Shown here piece by piece: positions 8,101 to 15,453 of a stretch of DNA of 64,000 bases. Within the stretch, counting starts at the first letter, position 1. Each line of letters begins with the position of its first letter. Origin of the DNA: Victivallis vadensis (lineage in GTDB: Bacteria > Verrucomicrobiota > Lentisphaeria > Victivallales > Victivallaceae); contig NZ_QEKH01000017.1 in NCBI RefSeq assembly GCF_003096415.1, positions 1 through 64,000 of the forward strand, in the 5' to 3' direction. The position numbers were made by a program, and so were the translations under genes. Under the pieces are notes generated by a model that was not told the origin of the DNA, searched no databases, and worked only from the letters and a program-made list of their open reading frames with translations.

Positions 8101-9405
8101 GCGCAGCCACTCGGCGCGCTGCGGCGCGGAGTTCCAGTTGATGTCGTAAACCCGGCCCAGCGGCAGCGCCACCAGCCAGCCGGTCCGGTCGGCCTCGTCG
8201 AACAGGTCGTCGTAGAACTGCGCGCAGCCGCCGACCCGCCATGCGTATTCGTTGGAGATCATCAGCGTGTTGAACCCCGCCTTGCGGTACAGATTCAGCA
8301 CCGGCAGCAGGTGGTTCTTCGCGGAAGTCACGAATGCGTCGCGGTTGGCCGCCGGCAGCGTGATCAGCCGGAAGGGCTTGCCGTTCAGCATCATCTCGCG
8401 CCCGTCGATCCAGACTTCGCGGAAGCCGAACCGGCGCGGCAGCGAGTGTTCCACCGTTCCGCCGTCGCGGTCCAACACCGCCTCCGCCTGGTACAGATAC
8501 GGATCGTCGGTCTCCCACAGATGCGCGTCGCGCCACGGACAGGTGAAGCTGAACTCCTGCACCTCCTCGCCGGTGAGCTTCAGCCGGGCCGGAAACTGTT
8601 TCACCGCCGCTTCCCGTTCATACGGCCGGACCACGAACCGCGCCCCGGCGTCGCCGGTGAGCTTTTGCGGATTCGCGACACGCAGTTGAAAGGTGATTTC
8701 GCCCCGGCGCACGCTGGTTTTCATAAAGAGGTCGTCCACCCGGAGCCCCGCGGGACGGATCACCAGCCGCACGTCCTGCGTAATGCCGCGCAGCGTCGCT
8801 TTCTGTTTCACATTCGCGGTCATCTCCGCCCCGAGGAACATCTTCTCCTCGCCGCTGATCGCCGCATCGACCCGGATCACAAGTTGGTTGACCGCGCCCC
8901 TTTTCACCTTGTCCGTGATGTTCCAGAGGCCGGGACGGCGCTCCATGCAGACGCCGAGCTTTTCTCCGTTCAGATAGACCACTCCGCCGATCGTGACCCG
9001 GTCCACCGCCAGCAGCAGCTCCCGGCCCGGCGGCACTTCCGGAGCGATGAATTTCCGCCGATACCACGCCCCCTCGAACTCCTGCAGATTCTTCCCGTCA
9101 TAGGTGCACGCCCCGCCCCAGCTGCCCCGTTTGAACCGGGGCGACGCGATCGGGAAATCCGCCGCGAACATCCACGACGACGGAACCGGAACCGGATAAA
9201 ATTCGGATTCCGCCGGCATCTCTTTCTGAATTTTAAAAGTCGGCGCGATCTCCCAGATGCCGTTCAGATAAAGGTTGGTGTTGAAGTCGTTGCCCACCCG
9301 GAAGTTTCCGGCCAGATCAGGCGGCGACGGTTTGTCATAAGGCAGCGGAGCCGCCCCGGCGACGGCCGACAGCAGCGCGGCCAGCAGTGCGGAAATCCTT
9401 TTCAT
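5158..9405 (-). CDS. very large secreted GH2-like protein (1415 aa)
   Basis: Begins with a Sec signal peptide (MKRISALLAALLSAVAGA). Residues about 30-170 form a GH2-type jelly-roll sugar-binding domain (VPVPSSWMF, WYRRKFI, VYLNGEKLGV). Residues about 320-700 resemble the GH2 catalytic barrel (MLNGKPFRLI, NTLMISNEYAWR, SPSLVFWSMNFN). Residues about 1240-1400 form another jelly-roll domain (WEKPGFDDSQWRSIKVPGYW). Where GH2 enzymes carry the catalytic Asn-Glu this protein has MNFN, while a possible nucleophile Glu remains in AVELGFP. It may therefore bind rather than cleave, or use another acid. The start overlaps the upstream LamG gene by ATGA and has GGGAGG before it, so the two are translationally coupled. 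Target polysaccharide unknown. Confidence 0.8.
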   Translation of the reverse strand: MKRISALLAALLSAVAGAAPLPYDKPSPPDLAGNFRVGNDFNTNLYLNGIWEIAPTFKIQKEMPAESEFYPVPVPSSWMFAADFPIASPRFKRGSWGGACTYDGKNLQEFEGAWYRRKFIAPEVPPGRELLLAVDRVTIGGVVYLNGEKLGVCMERRPGLWNITDKVKRGAVNQLVIRVDAAISGEEKMFLGAEMTANVKQKATLRGITQDVRLVIRPAGLRVDDLFMKTSVRRGEITFQLRVANPQKLTGDAGARFVVRPYEREAAVKQFPARLKLTGEEVQEFSFTCPWRDAHLWETDDPYLYQAEAVLDRDGGTVEHSLPRRFGFREVWIDGREMMLNGKPFRLITLPAANRDAFVTSAKNHLLPVLNLYRKAGFNTLMISNEYAWRVGGCAQFYDDLFDEADRTGWLVALPLGRVYDINWNSAPQRAEWLRMNRELMERYRNSPSLVFWSMNFNLLGYPWDLNPYAWGSDFKPADSVSDLGRKRREAGESEALIRGIDDSRIIYHHAGGNYGSMITSNFYISWPPLQERADYPEPWSKHGVRPFNAVELGFPTQMDYSRCRDGSWMTMGGAEPMEAEYCAPYLGRDAYRLQENRYLKLIDSNATDKVESNCDFYNSYQPYWWNYNLYEHAPVSLVQQLVSPAYIRVWRAYGVNGFCPWVDERDLCGVGFEYWKHGVKSDFRYHDWSRPGAKPLGNYRSPSQHELCGTGRAYERSFRPVLVWAGGSRAEGFSSRTHAFYSGETVEKQIVAVNDSRRDLKLTVNWTLGGRSGSVPVEVAAGRRAFVPFTLTMPQVEKRTELVLKLSVSGVDPKRLDVQDFPLQVFPPDRIKPGKPVVLFDPVGETRQAFEKLGIPFVKGDADAAGTIVIGRGSLAKLPYATLAKLLDQVRAGAALVVMAQPDLSPFGLRVQPRGVRRMFPVGSPELLAGLEPVDFTDWRGGYSFLEPDPKYSEATAGEYPEEPFRRGNRGSIASLMLEKPHTGGFRHWLEGEFDLNYAFLTELAEGRGHILFCQLDLAGRAGSDPVATELLRRLAAWNPAPGRDAQPVRAIGAGAAKLAARLNVKTAPLGALTLAEASALDREGLDALVKQAEQGGTVFLLGPLPETLKLGKVTVTAEAAEVYRTEPSAELERRAGTGWSDLFVKALLTEPLVRESAGVKLLAKPGLLAEVPCGNGKFVLVAVNPERFRDSRLSPERTTRAAVRLGRAVAQLLAAEGAAFMTVSEKAASGGALAPVKLPGEWKFSTDPENRGFFRGWEKPGFDDSQWRSIKVPGYWENQGVTAPNPAFPQAKLPYDGYAWYRCGVVIPESFRGKKLFLNLGVVDDMDKAFVNGREVGMTGNDVKEYWAVKRSYPIPPEAVRFGEVNSIAVKVYDNFQYGGIVGPSPEIVARSGDSFPYTDAHRPFNPYRLKRW

Positions 9406-10127
9406 TTCGCCTCCCCGGTTTGCGGCACATGGTTGAACAACACTTTCACCTCCTCCGGCGGCAGCGCCCGGTTGTAGATGCGCAGCTCGTCGATCTCCCC
9501 GGCCAGCACCTCCTTGTCACTGCTCTCGCTGCCGATTTCGAGCCGGTGCGGCGTGCCTTCGGGCCGCTCGCGCATCGGGTTGGAGGGGGTCTTGTAAGAG
9601 ATCTCCTCCCCGTTCATATAGACCCGGATCTCCGGTCCGTTCCAGGTCACGGCCAGATGCTGCCATTCCCCTGCCGGATACGGTATCTTATTCGGGGAGA
9701 GCACCAGATTGCGCTTTTTGTCGCGGTCGTGCTGCGATACGCACAATTCATCCCAGCGGGTGCCGCCGATATAGAACGCGTTTTCATTCCACTCCTTTCC
9801 GGCGGCGGCCTTGAAAATGCGCCACGAACGCTGTTCGCTCCACGGCCGGTCCCGCCTGATCCACATCGCGACCGTGCCGCGCTCGAAATCGAACTGATCC
9901 TTCGCCGGATAGGCCAGCTTCGCGCCGCCCTCCAGCCGTACCGCTTTGCCGAACCTGCCGTCGATGAACTTCAACTTCTCCGCGCGCACCGGTCTGCCGT
10001 TCGCGGCGGCCGCCTCGGTGGAACCGTCCATCGGCGCGTACAGGATCAGACCGTCCGCGATTCCCGCGCAGGCCGTCACGCCAACTGCCGCCAGCACGGC
10101 GGCGCAATACCGTTTCCAACTGTTCAT
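9402..10127 (-). CDS. secreted LamG/concanavalin-like domain protein
   Basis: A 241-aa protein with a signal peptide (about residues 1-22, ending in an ACAGIADG region) and one LamG-like jelly roll covering the rest: GRFGKAVRLEGG, FERGTVAMWIRRD, AGEWQHLAVTWNG, VYMNGEE, GEIDELRIYNRALPPEEV. Such domains bind polysaccharide or cell-surface glycans. The second of two ATGs (10127) is preferred because GAGAG stands 6 bases before it. It lies 10 bases after the pseudopilin gene and overlaps the GH2-like gene, so the three form one operon and may act at the same surface. Confidence 0.8.
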   Translation of the reverse strand: MNSWKRYCAAVLAAVGVTACAGIADGLILYAPMDGSTEAAAANGRPVRAEKLKFIDGRFGKAVRLEGGAKLAYPAKDQFDFERGTVAMWIRRDRPWSEQRSWRIFKAAAGKEWNENAFYIGGTRWDELCVSQHDRDKKRNLVLSPNKIPYPAGEWQHLAVTWNGPEIRVYMNGEEISYKTPSNPMRERPEGTPHRLEIGSESSDKEVLAGEIDELRIYNRALPPEEVKVLFNHVPQTGEAK

Positions 10128-10137
10128 TTTCATCTCT

Positions 10138-10953
10138 CTACTTCAAAGCCTGATAGCCGTTGTTGTTCCTGACCGCCGGCGGAAACATCCGCTTCATCTC
10201 ATCGTCCGTGCTGCCGAAGCGCGGCACGCTCCCCGCGTGACCGTCCAGAAACAGCACGTTAAACCGGTCGCCGTGGCGGGTGGACATGCGCGGCACGCCG
10301 TTGCCGGTCAGCCAGTCGCTCCTTCCCCACCATGCAAACGCGATATTCCCCATCCTGCCGTTGCACGTTCTTCCGTCATAACTCATCAAAGAATCGCAGA
10401 AAGCCACCTTCAACGAAGGCTCCATATACTGCTCGATCTTCGCGACGCTTCCGGCCTTGCCGCTGACATCGCTCAATTCCGAAGCGATACTTCCGCCAAA
10501 GACAAAGCCCGCCACTCCATAGCTGCCGAACACCCATTTGCCGCGTTCGTTTTCGGTGTAGGCTTCGCCCCGCCAGTTGGCGGGGTCCTGAATCGCCGCC
10601 TTTTCCGAACCGGTGGCGGGACAGAAAAAGATGGTCTTTTCGGTTTTCTGTTCCAACTTTTTCATATCGTAATATCCGGCCTCCGCCAGCTTCCAGAACG
10701 GCACGCTGAAATCCGACGTATCCTGCGCACCGGGAGCCTTGAACGTCACCGCCGGTACGTATCCGGCATGGTCTCCCGTATAAAGCGCCACCAATGTCCC
10801 GATCTGTTTGAAATTACTCATGCACCCGCCGCTTTTGGCCTTATCCCGCGCCTGATTCAACGCGGGCAACAGCATTCCCGCCAGAATCGCGATGATCGCG
10901 ATCACCACGAGCAGCTCAATAAGGGTAAAATTTCGTAAATCCCGTGGCCGCAT
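10138..10953 (-). CDS. pseudopilin-like protein (prepilin N-terminus, H-x9-DG C-terminus)
   Basis: A 271-aa member of the family once called DUF1559. The N-terminus has the prepilin cleavage/methylation signal [20 protein letters not shown] and a hydrophobic helix; the C-terminus has [12 protein letters not shown], the H-x9-DG motif. It should be processed by a prepilin peptidase and exposed on the cell envelope through a type II secretion/pilus-like machine. First gene of a three-gene operon with the LamG and GH2-like proteins. No Shine-Dalgarno is seen before its ATG; instead a palindrome (10951-10968) covers the start codon. The nearest in-frame stop upstream excludes a much longer form. 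Confidence 0.9.
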   Translation of the reverse strand: MRPRDLRNFTLIELLVVIAIIAILAGMLLPALNQARDKAKSGGCMSNFKQIGTLVALYTGDHAGYVPAVTFKAPGAQDTSDFSVPFWKLAEAGYYDMKKLEQKTEKTIFFCPATGSEKAAIQDPANWRGEAYTENERGKWVFGSYGVAGFVFGGSIASELSDVSGKAGSVAKIEQYMEPSLKVAFCDSLMSYDGRTCNGRMGNIAFAWWGRSDWLTGNGVPRMSTRHGDRFNVLFLDGHAGSVPRFGSTDDEMKRMFPPAVRNNNGYQALK

Positions 10954-10968
10954 AATGTACAGTATGTT
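10951..10968. promoter_or_regulatory. palindromic operator candidate O2 at the pseudopilin start
   Basis: CATAATGTACAGTATGTT contains a 16-bp palindrome centred on TGTACA with one mismatched pair. It covers the start codon of the pseudopilin gene. An exact inverted copy of all 18 bases lies at 11046-11063. Confidence 0.6.
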
Positions 10969-11021
10969 CGGTCACGGGAGCTTTCCAGTATAAAAAAATC
11001 ACCCAAAAAGGAGACTGAAAA

Positions 11022-11141
11022 ATGAGAAACAAGCAAAATTTACACAACATACTGTACATTATGCGAAACACCTGCAATATCAAGTACCCTGATAAAAAGT
11101 TTATCTATCTTTTGTTTCCGGCAGCAGGATCAGGTCGATGA
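11022..11141 (+). CDS. possible small protein (39 aa), uncertain
   Basis: ATG is preceded by AAAAAGGAG at an ideal distance, and by TTCGGT/TATAAA with 16-bp spacing as a plus-strand promoter. The product MRNKQNLHNILYIMRNTC... has no recognisable domain, and its last 13 codons are antisense to the end of the 1190-aa hydrolase gene. One copy of the 18-bp operator lies inside it and the other just upstream of its promoter. It may be a real short gene facing the operon or only a chance frame. Confidence 0.25.
   Translation: MRNKQNLHNILYIMRNTCNIKYPDKKFIYLLFPAAGSGR
11046..11083 (-). promoter_or_regulatory. promoter with operator O1 for the pseudopilin-LamG-GH2 operon
   Basis: TTGATA (11078-11083) and TAATGT (11056-11061), 16-bp spacing, minus strand. 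The 18-bp sequence at 11046-11063 overlaps the -10 box and repeats in inverse orientation at 10951-10968. The two centres are 95 bp apart, about nine helical turns, the geometry expected for repression by looping. Confidence 0.55.
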
Positions 11142-14100
11142 AATTCCCCGGCAGCTTCGGAGTCTGACCGATGCCGGGCGTCAGTTCCAGCCAGCCGGCC
11201 CGGCCTTTGCCGTTGTTCACATTCACCAGCACGCTGAACCGCATCGCCGAACCCGCCTGCAGCCGGAACGGGCTGACCAGCAGCCTCGGAAACGCCAGTT
11301 CGTACACCGTTCTGCCGTTTTCCACGCGGATCGCCGATTTCACCGCCGGAACCACGCCGAGCTGTTTGTCCACGCTGTCGTAGAGCGCAGCGGCGGCGCG
11401 GTGCATATAGACCACCGGCCTGCCCTGCCACAATCCGGCGGCGAACTCGTAGTCGTCATCCTGATATCCCTGCAGCTCCTTCGTCGCATTGCGCAGCGGA
11501 TCAAAGGCGATCTGCAGCGAATCCCCGCCCCACAGCCCGGAGGGGCCGACCGGATTTTCCACCACACCGGCCTTGCCGACCTCTACGGCGAGGTAGAGAA
11601 AATCGTCGTCCCAGCCGAAGCGCAGCCCGGCGTCGATCCGGTCCTCCTGCGGCGTCCACGGCGCGAGCTTCACCGCCTGCGCGGAGGTGAGCCGGACCGG
11701 AGCGGCCTGCGGCCAGTCGTCCAGATTGCCGTCAATCATCGGAGCCTTCGCCAGCTTCGGCACCAGAATCGACTTCAGGTTGAAGCCGAACTTCCGGGGC
11801 GAACCGCCCTCCGGGGTCACCTCCACCTCAAACGGCCGGTCCGCCGGAGCGATCCCGGCGACGGTCCGGAATTCGACCGCCCGGCTCTCCTCCGCCGGAA
11901 TCGCCGGGAAAGCCGCTTCGCCCTTTCCCTGCACCAATCCGCCGGTCAACACTTTCACGGTTCCCGCCACCGGGCGGTTGGAACCGTTGAAAAGCCGGAT
12001 GCGGAACGCATCGCTCCCGGTCACCTCCAACGCCGCCTCAAGCTGCCGCACCGCTCCGAGGTCCAGCTTGCCGATCCAGTTTTTCAACTCGTCGGCGGAA
12101 GCGGCGGTTTCCAGATAGACCGGATACTCGTCCAGCCCCAGCCGGCCGCCGGCAAGACGGGTGCCCATGAAGTCAAATACGGCAACTTTTCCAACAGCCT
12201 GTTCCGGCAGCGCCGCCGCAACCGGCTTGCCGTTCCACTTCCACAACGCCGCCACCCGGCGGTCGCCGCGGTCGAAAATGTAGCAGCGGTAATCGCTGCC
12301 CAGCCGCACCCGTCCCGCCGGGACCGCCTTTTCCAGCCGGTCCGCCGCGTTGCGCAGCGCGAACATCACCGGAGCCGGACGCGCCAGATCGCCGGTCGCC
12401 GGATTTCCCATCAGGATCATCGACCAGCCGGTGCCGCAGGCGCTCTGATCCATGCTGAAGTGGTGGAACTCCTCGACGCCGTGCGCGAATGCGATCAGCA
12501 TCATCCTGGTATTGTAGGCGGCGCGGCTCCGCTCCCAGTCGCCGATCAGCTCACCGGCGGGCAGCGCCACGCCGCGCTCCCCGGCCTCCGACGCGACCAG
12601 CGACAATCCCGGACGGCGGCGGTCGGCCAGCTTGCGCAGCGTCACGAGATCGTCCGCGTAATCCGGCAGCTCCGGCAGCGCCCGGTAGGGGTGTTCGGTG
12701 ATGATCGAAAGCGCGTCGGCGGCTCCCTTCGCAAGCACATTGTCGGTCCACGGAATATCGGTGTGGCAGGAGGCAGGCCCGGCCACCTTCGCGGCGGGAT
12801 CGGCCTCGCGCAGCACCTCCGCCGCCGCCCGGATCGCCTCGGCGTTGGCTTCGGGGGTCATCTCCCGGTGCTTCGCCGGATCGGCGACGCGGGTGCGCCC
12901 GCCCCAGATGTTGCTCTCGTTGAAGATTTCATAGCTGTCGATCATGCCTCTGGAACCGGCGGCGGCCTGTTTCAGCAGCGCCTTCCACTCGCTCCAGTCG
13001 TTCGGGGCGAGGAACTGCGGCACATCCGCGCCGAGCATCCCGACGCACATCATCACGCGGAAGTTGTTCCGGTGGAAATAAGGCACATCGCGGAAGCCGT
13101 GAGTCGGCAGCCTGCGGAAATCGGACCACATCCGCACCGCACCGAACCGGAAATCCTTCAGCATCGCGATCGCGGTTTCGGCGTTCTGCCGCGAATCGTA
13201 GTTGATGCCGAGCCGGGTCAGCTGCGGGCCGGGGCGGTCGATCACGCCGGACTGGAAGTTGTACTTCACGTCGCCGATCGTAAAATTCCAGTTATAGCTT
13301 CCCCGGAACTCCTCCGGCAGCGGCAGCGTGTATTTGCATTTCCAGCGCCCCGCCGCATCAAGCCTCACGTTTTCCGGCCCGGCCGCCGCGATCCGGCGGC
13401 CCCGGAAGTCCGCCAGCTCCCAGCGGACCGGCACTTCGCTTTTCCCCGGCGCGGTGATCGTGAACTCCGCCTCGACCGGCTCCCCGGCGAAACTGTAGCC
13501 TTTCGGCTGATTCAATTTGCCCTCCACGGTGATCGCCGGACAGGCCGCGTCCCGCGCCGGACCGAGGTGGTAGGCCGCATCGTCCGCCCAGACCGTCGAA
13601 CCGGGCTGCGGCACCAGCCGGGGCGTGACCTGATGGAAGATCGCGCCGTAGCCGTTGACCACATCGCCGTACACGTAAACGCCGGGAGCTTTCGCACCCC
13701 ACTGCGGCACGGAAAGGTCGTACCGCTTCCAGTCGGTCCCCACCGTCACGTCGCGCCCGTAGGCGATGCCGGAGGCCAGATGGAGTCCGAGCGAAACCCG
13801 GGTTTTCGGCTTGTCCGCTCTCAGCCACACCGAAAACGACACGGGCCCGTTCGTCCGGAACGGCACCGAGTTGTAACAGAAAAATCCGTCCGCATCCGGC
13901 GCCGTCTCCAGCCGGAAGGAGTTCCGCCCGGAGCGTTTCACCTCTCCGTCCACCGCCGCCGCCATCGCGCGATTGTACACCTTGCCGTAACCGTCGTGAA
14001 TCCTGCCGTCGTCCGCCATCGCCCCGGCTTTGCCGCTGAACACCCCGACGTTGAACCAGCCCAGCTCTGCGCCGCCGTTGGTCAGCCAATTCGCGGCGGG

Positions 14101-14673
14101 ATCGGCCGCCGCCTCCCTAACCGGAGCAAAACCGGCCTTGCCGATCCGGTAAATCCCCGCGCCCGGCAGGTCGAACCGCAAATGCAGTTCATTCAAATCC
14201 TCCGGCAATATCTGTTCAAAGGCGAGCGTTTCCCCGCCGCCGGAGAGCGCGAACTGCTTCGCTTTCCAGTAGTGCTTCTTCGCTTCGCCCTGATTCCCCT
14301 CGAAGTAGAGCGTCGCCGGCACTCCGCCCGGTTCCGCTCCGGCCTCCAGCGTCAGCTCCATATTCCTGAGCCGCAGCGACGGCTCGAACGGCAGACCGTG
14401 GGCGCGGAAGATCACCTCGGCTTTCGGGAATTTCTCCCGCAACGCCCGCGTGTCGATCACCAGATGCCCCTGCTCCACCGCCGTTTTCAGCAGTTCCGCC
14501 GCCTCCGCCGGTTTCACGGAGATCATTCCGGCCAGCCGTTCGCCGCGCACCGCGACGGAACCGCTTTTCACATTCCGCTCCAGGCGGCATCCGCTCCAAT
14601 CCGGCGTGAAAGCCGCTGCGGCCATCCCGGCCAGCAGCAGCATCGCCGCCGGCAATCCCTTGCAATATTTCAT
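11101..14673 (-). CDS. large secreted clan GH-A-like glycoside hydrolase with CBM9-like tail (1190 aa)
   Basis: Signal peptide (MKYCKGLPAAMLLLAGMAAA). About residues 200-330 look like a CBM4/9-type jelly roll (NGGAELGWFNVG, SFRLETAPDADGF, DWKRYDLSVP). About 500-850 is a TIM-barrel domain: YEIFNESN supplies the acid/base Glu (about 585) and LVASEAGER a likely nucleophile Glu (about 695), as in GH39/GH5-type retaining enzymes. The C-terminal ~220 residues are a CBM9-like module (APMIDGNLDDWP, FGWDDDFLYLAVEV, GGDSLQIAFDP). The start has GGAGAAGGAAG before it, 12 bases after a pseudopilin gene, so it is co-expressed with that gene and with the GH63-like gene. Substrate is not readable; the architecture suits an extracellular plant or host glycan. 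Confidence 0.82.
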   Translation of the reverse strand: MKYCKGLPAAMLLLAGMAAAAFTPDWSGCRLERNVKSGSVAVRGERLAGMISVKPAEAAELLKTAVEQGHLVIDTRALREKFPKAEVIFRAHGLPFEPSLRLRNMELTLEAGAEPGGVPATLYFEGNQGEAKKHYWKAKQFALSGGGETLAFEQILPEDLNELHLRFDLPGAGIYRIGKAGFAPVREAAADPAANWLTNGGAELGWFNVGVFSGKAGAMADDGRIHDGYGKVYNRAMAAAVDGEVKRSGRNSFRLETAPDADGFFCYNSVPFRTNGPVSFSVWLRADKPKTRVSLGLHLASGIAYGRDVTVGTDWKRYDLSVPQWGAKAPGVYVYGDVVNGYGAIFHQVTPRLVPQPGSTVWADDAAYHLGPARDAACPAITVEGKLNQPKGYSFAGEPVEAEFTITAPGKSEVPVRWELADFRGRRIAAAGPENVRLDAAGRWKCKYTLPLPEEFRGSYNWNFTIGDVKYNFQSGVIDRPGPQLTRLGINYDSRQNAETAIAMLKDFRFGAVRMWSDFRRLPTHGFRDVPYFHRNNFRVMMCVGMLGADVPQFLAPNDWSEWKALLKQAAAGSRGMIDSYEIFNESNIWGGRTRVADPAKHREMTPEANAEAIRAAAEVLREADPAAKVAGPASCHTDIPWTDNVLAKGAADALSIITEHPYRALPELPDYADDLVTLRKLADRRRPGLSLVASEAGERGVALPAGELIGDWERSRAAYNTRMMLIAFAHGVEEFHHFSMDQSACGTGWSMILMGNPATGDLARPAPVMFALRNAADRLEKAVPAGRVRLGSDYRCYIFDRGDRRVAALWKWNGKPVAAALPEQAVGKVAVFDFMGTRLAGGRLGLDEYPVYLETAASADELKNWIGKLDLGAVRQLEAALEVTGSDAFRIRLFNGSNRPVAGTVKVLTGGLVQGKGEAAFPAIPAEESRAVEFRTVAGIAPADRPFEVEVTPEGGSPRKFGFNLKSILVPKLAKAPMIDGNLDDWPQAAPVRLTSAQAVKLAPWTPQEDRIDAGLRFGWDDDFLYLAVEVGKAGVVENPVGPSGLWGGDSLQIAFDPLRNATKELQGYQDDDYEFAAGLWQGRPVVYMHRAAAALYDSVDKQLGVVPAVKSAIRVENGRTVYELAFPRLLVSPFRLQAGSAMRFSVLVNVNNGKGRAGWLELTPGIGQTPKLPGNFIDLILLPETKDR

Positions 14674-14685
14674 CTTCCTTCTCCC

Positions 14686-15426
14686 CTACTTGATCCAGCC
14701 GAAATAGCGGCTGCGGTCCTGCTCCAGTTCCCCCAGGCTCATCGGCGCGGCGCGCCCGTCCAGAAACAGGATATTCGCCACCATCTGGCGCGGCGCGGTC
14801 GCGGAATTGCTTTCGGTCACATACATCGACATGCCGCCTCCATGCACATACCGGATATGCACATTGTAGTTGCAGGTATAAGTGTTGGAATTGCTCCCCG
14901 ACTCCAGGTCCCGCCCGCCGTCGATCAGGTTCACCCGGATGCTCGGCTGTCGGATCGATCCGGTTTTGATGCTCTGCGCCGCCCACTGCCGGTAGTAGCC
15001 GGTATCGGGAATGTCGTACTGCTTGCCGAAACCGCAGTTCATCGCATAGGTGCGTTCGGTCGCCTCGTTCGCCGAAGGGCAGAGCAGCAGCTTGCAATTG
15101 CGCCCGTCCGCCCCCTGATAGGTCGTATTTCCCGAAATCGGCAGCAGGTTGGCCAGCCACAGCAGCCCGTACCATTTCTTGTTGGAGTTGGGAGCCTCCG
15201 CCACTCCGTCCGCCAGATTGAGATTCTCCGCGAACGGCCTCACGTCGTACATCCCCTCATACGAAAACAATGTAATGCCGAGCTGTTTCAGATTGTTCAG
15301 GCACTGGGTGTTGCGCGCCTTCTCCCGCGCCTTGTTCAGTGCGGGCAGCAGCATTCCCGCCAGAATCGCGATGATCGCGATCACCACGAGCAGCTCAATA
15401 AGCGTAAAATTCCGATTCTTCCTCAT
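14686..15426 (-). CDS. pseudopilin-like protein (prepilin-type signal)
   Basis: 246 aa. [20 protein letters not shown] gives the type IV prepilin signal and hydrophobic stem. The C-terminal part has [15 protein letters not shown], a version of the DG segment with the distal His less clear than in the other copies. AAGGGGA stands before the start. It lies between the GH63-like gene (27 bp upstream) and the 1190-aa hydrolase (12 bp downstream) in one minus-strand operon. The ~75 bp encoding the N-terminus are almost identical in DNA to those of the copy at 10138-10953, pointing to recent duplication or gene conversion. Confidence 0.9.
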   Translation of the reverse strand: MRKNRNFTLIELLVVIAIIAILAGMLLPALNKAREKARNTQCLNNLKQLGITLFSYEGMYDVRPFAENLNLADGVAEAPNSNKKWYGLLWLANLLPISGNTTYQGADGRNCKLLLCPSANEATERTYAMNCGFGKQYDIPDTGYYRQWAAQSIKTGSIRQPSIRVNLIDGGRDLESGSNSNTYTCNYNVHIRYVHGGGMSMYVTESNSATAPRQMVANILFLDGRAAPMSLGELEQDRSRYFGWIK

Positions 15427-15453
15427 CGTTCCGTCCCCTTTCCTGACTGCAGT

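Noticed and set aside
5194-9477. 1427-codon open frame on the plus strand
   Set aside because: Antisense shadow of the GH2-like gene, with Arg/His/Pro-rich composition and no recognisable domain.
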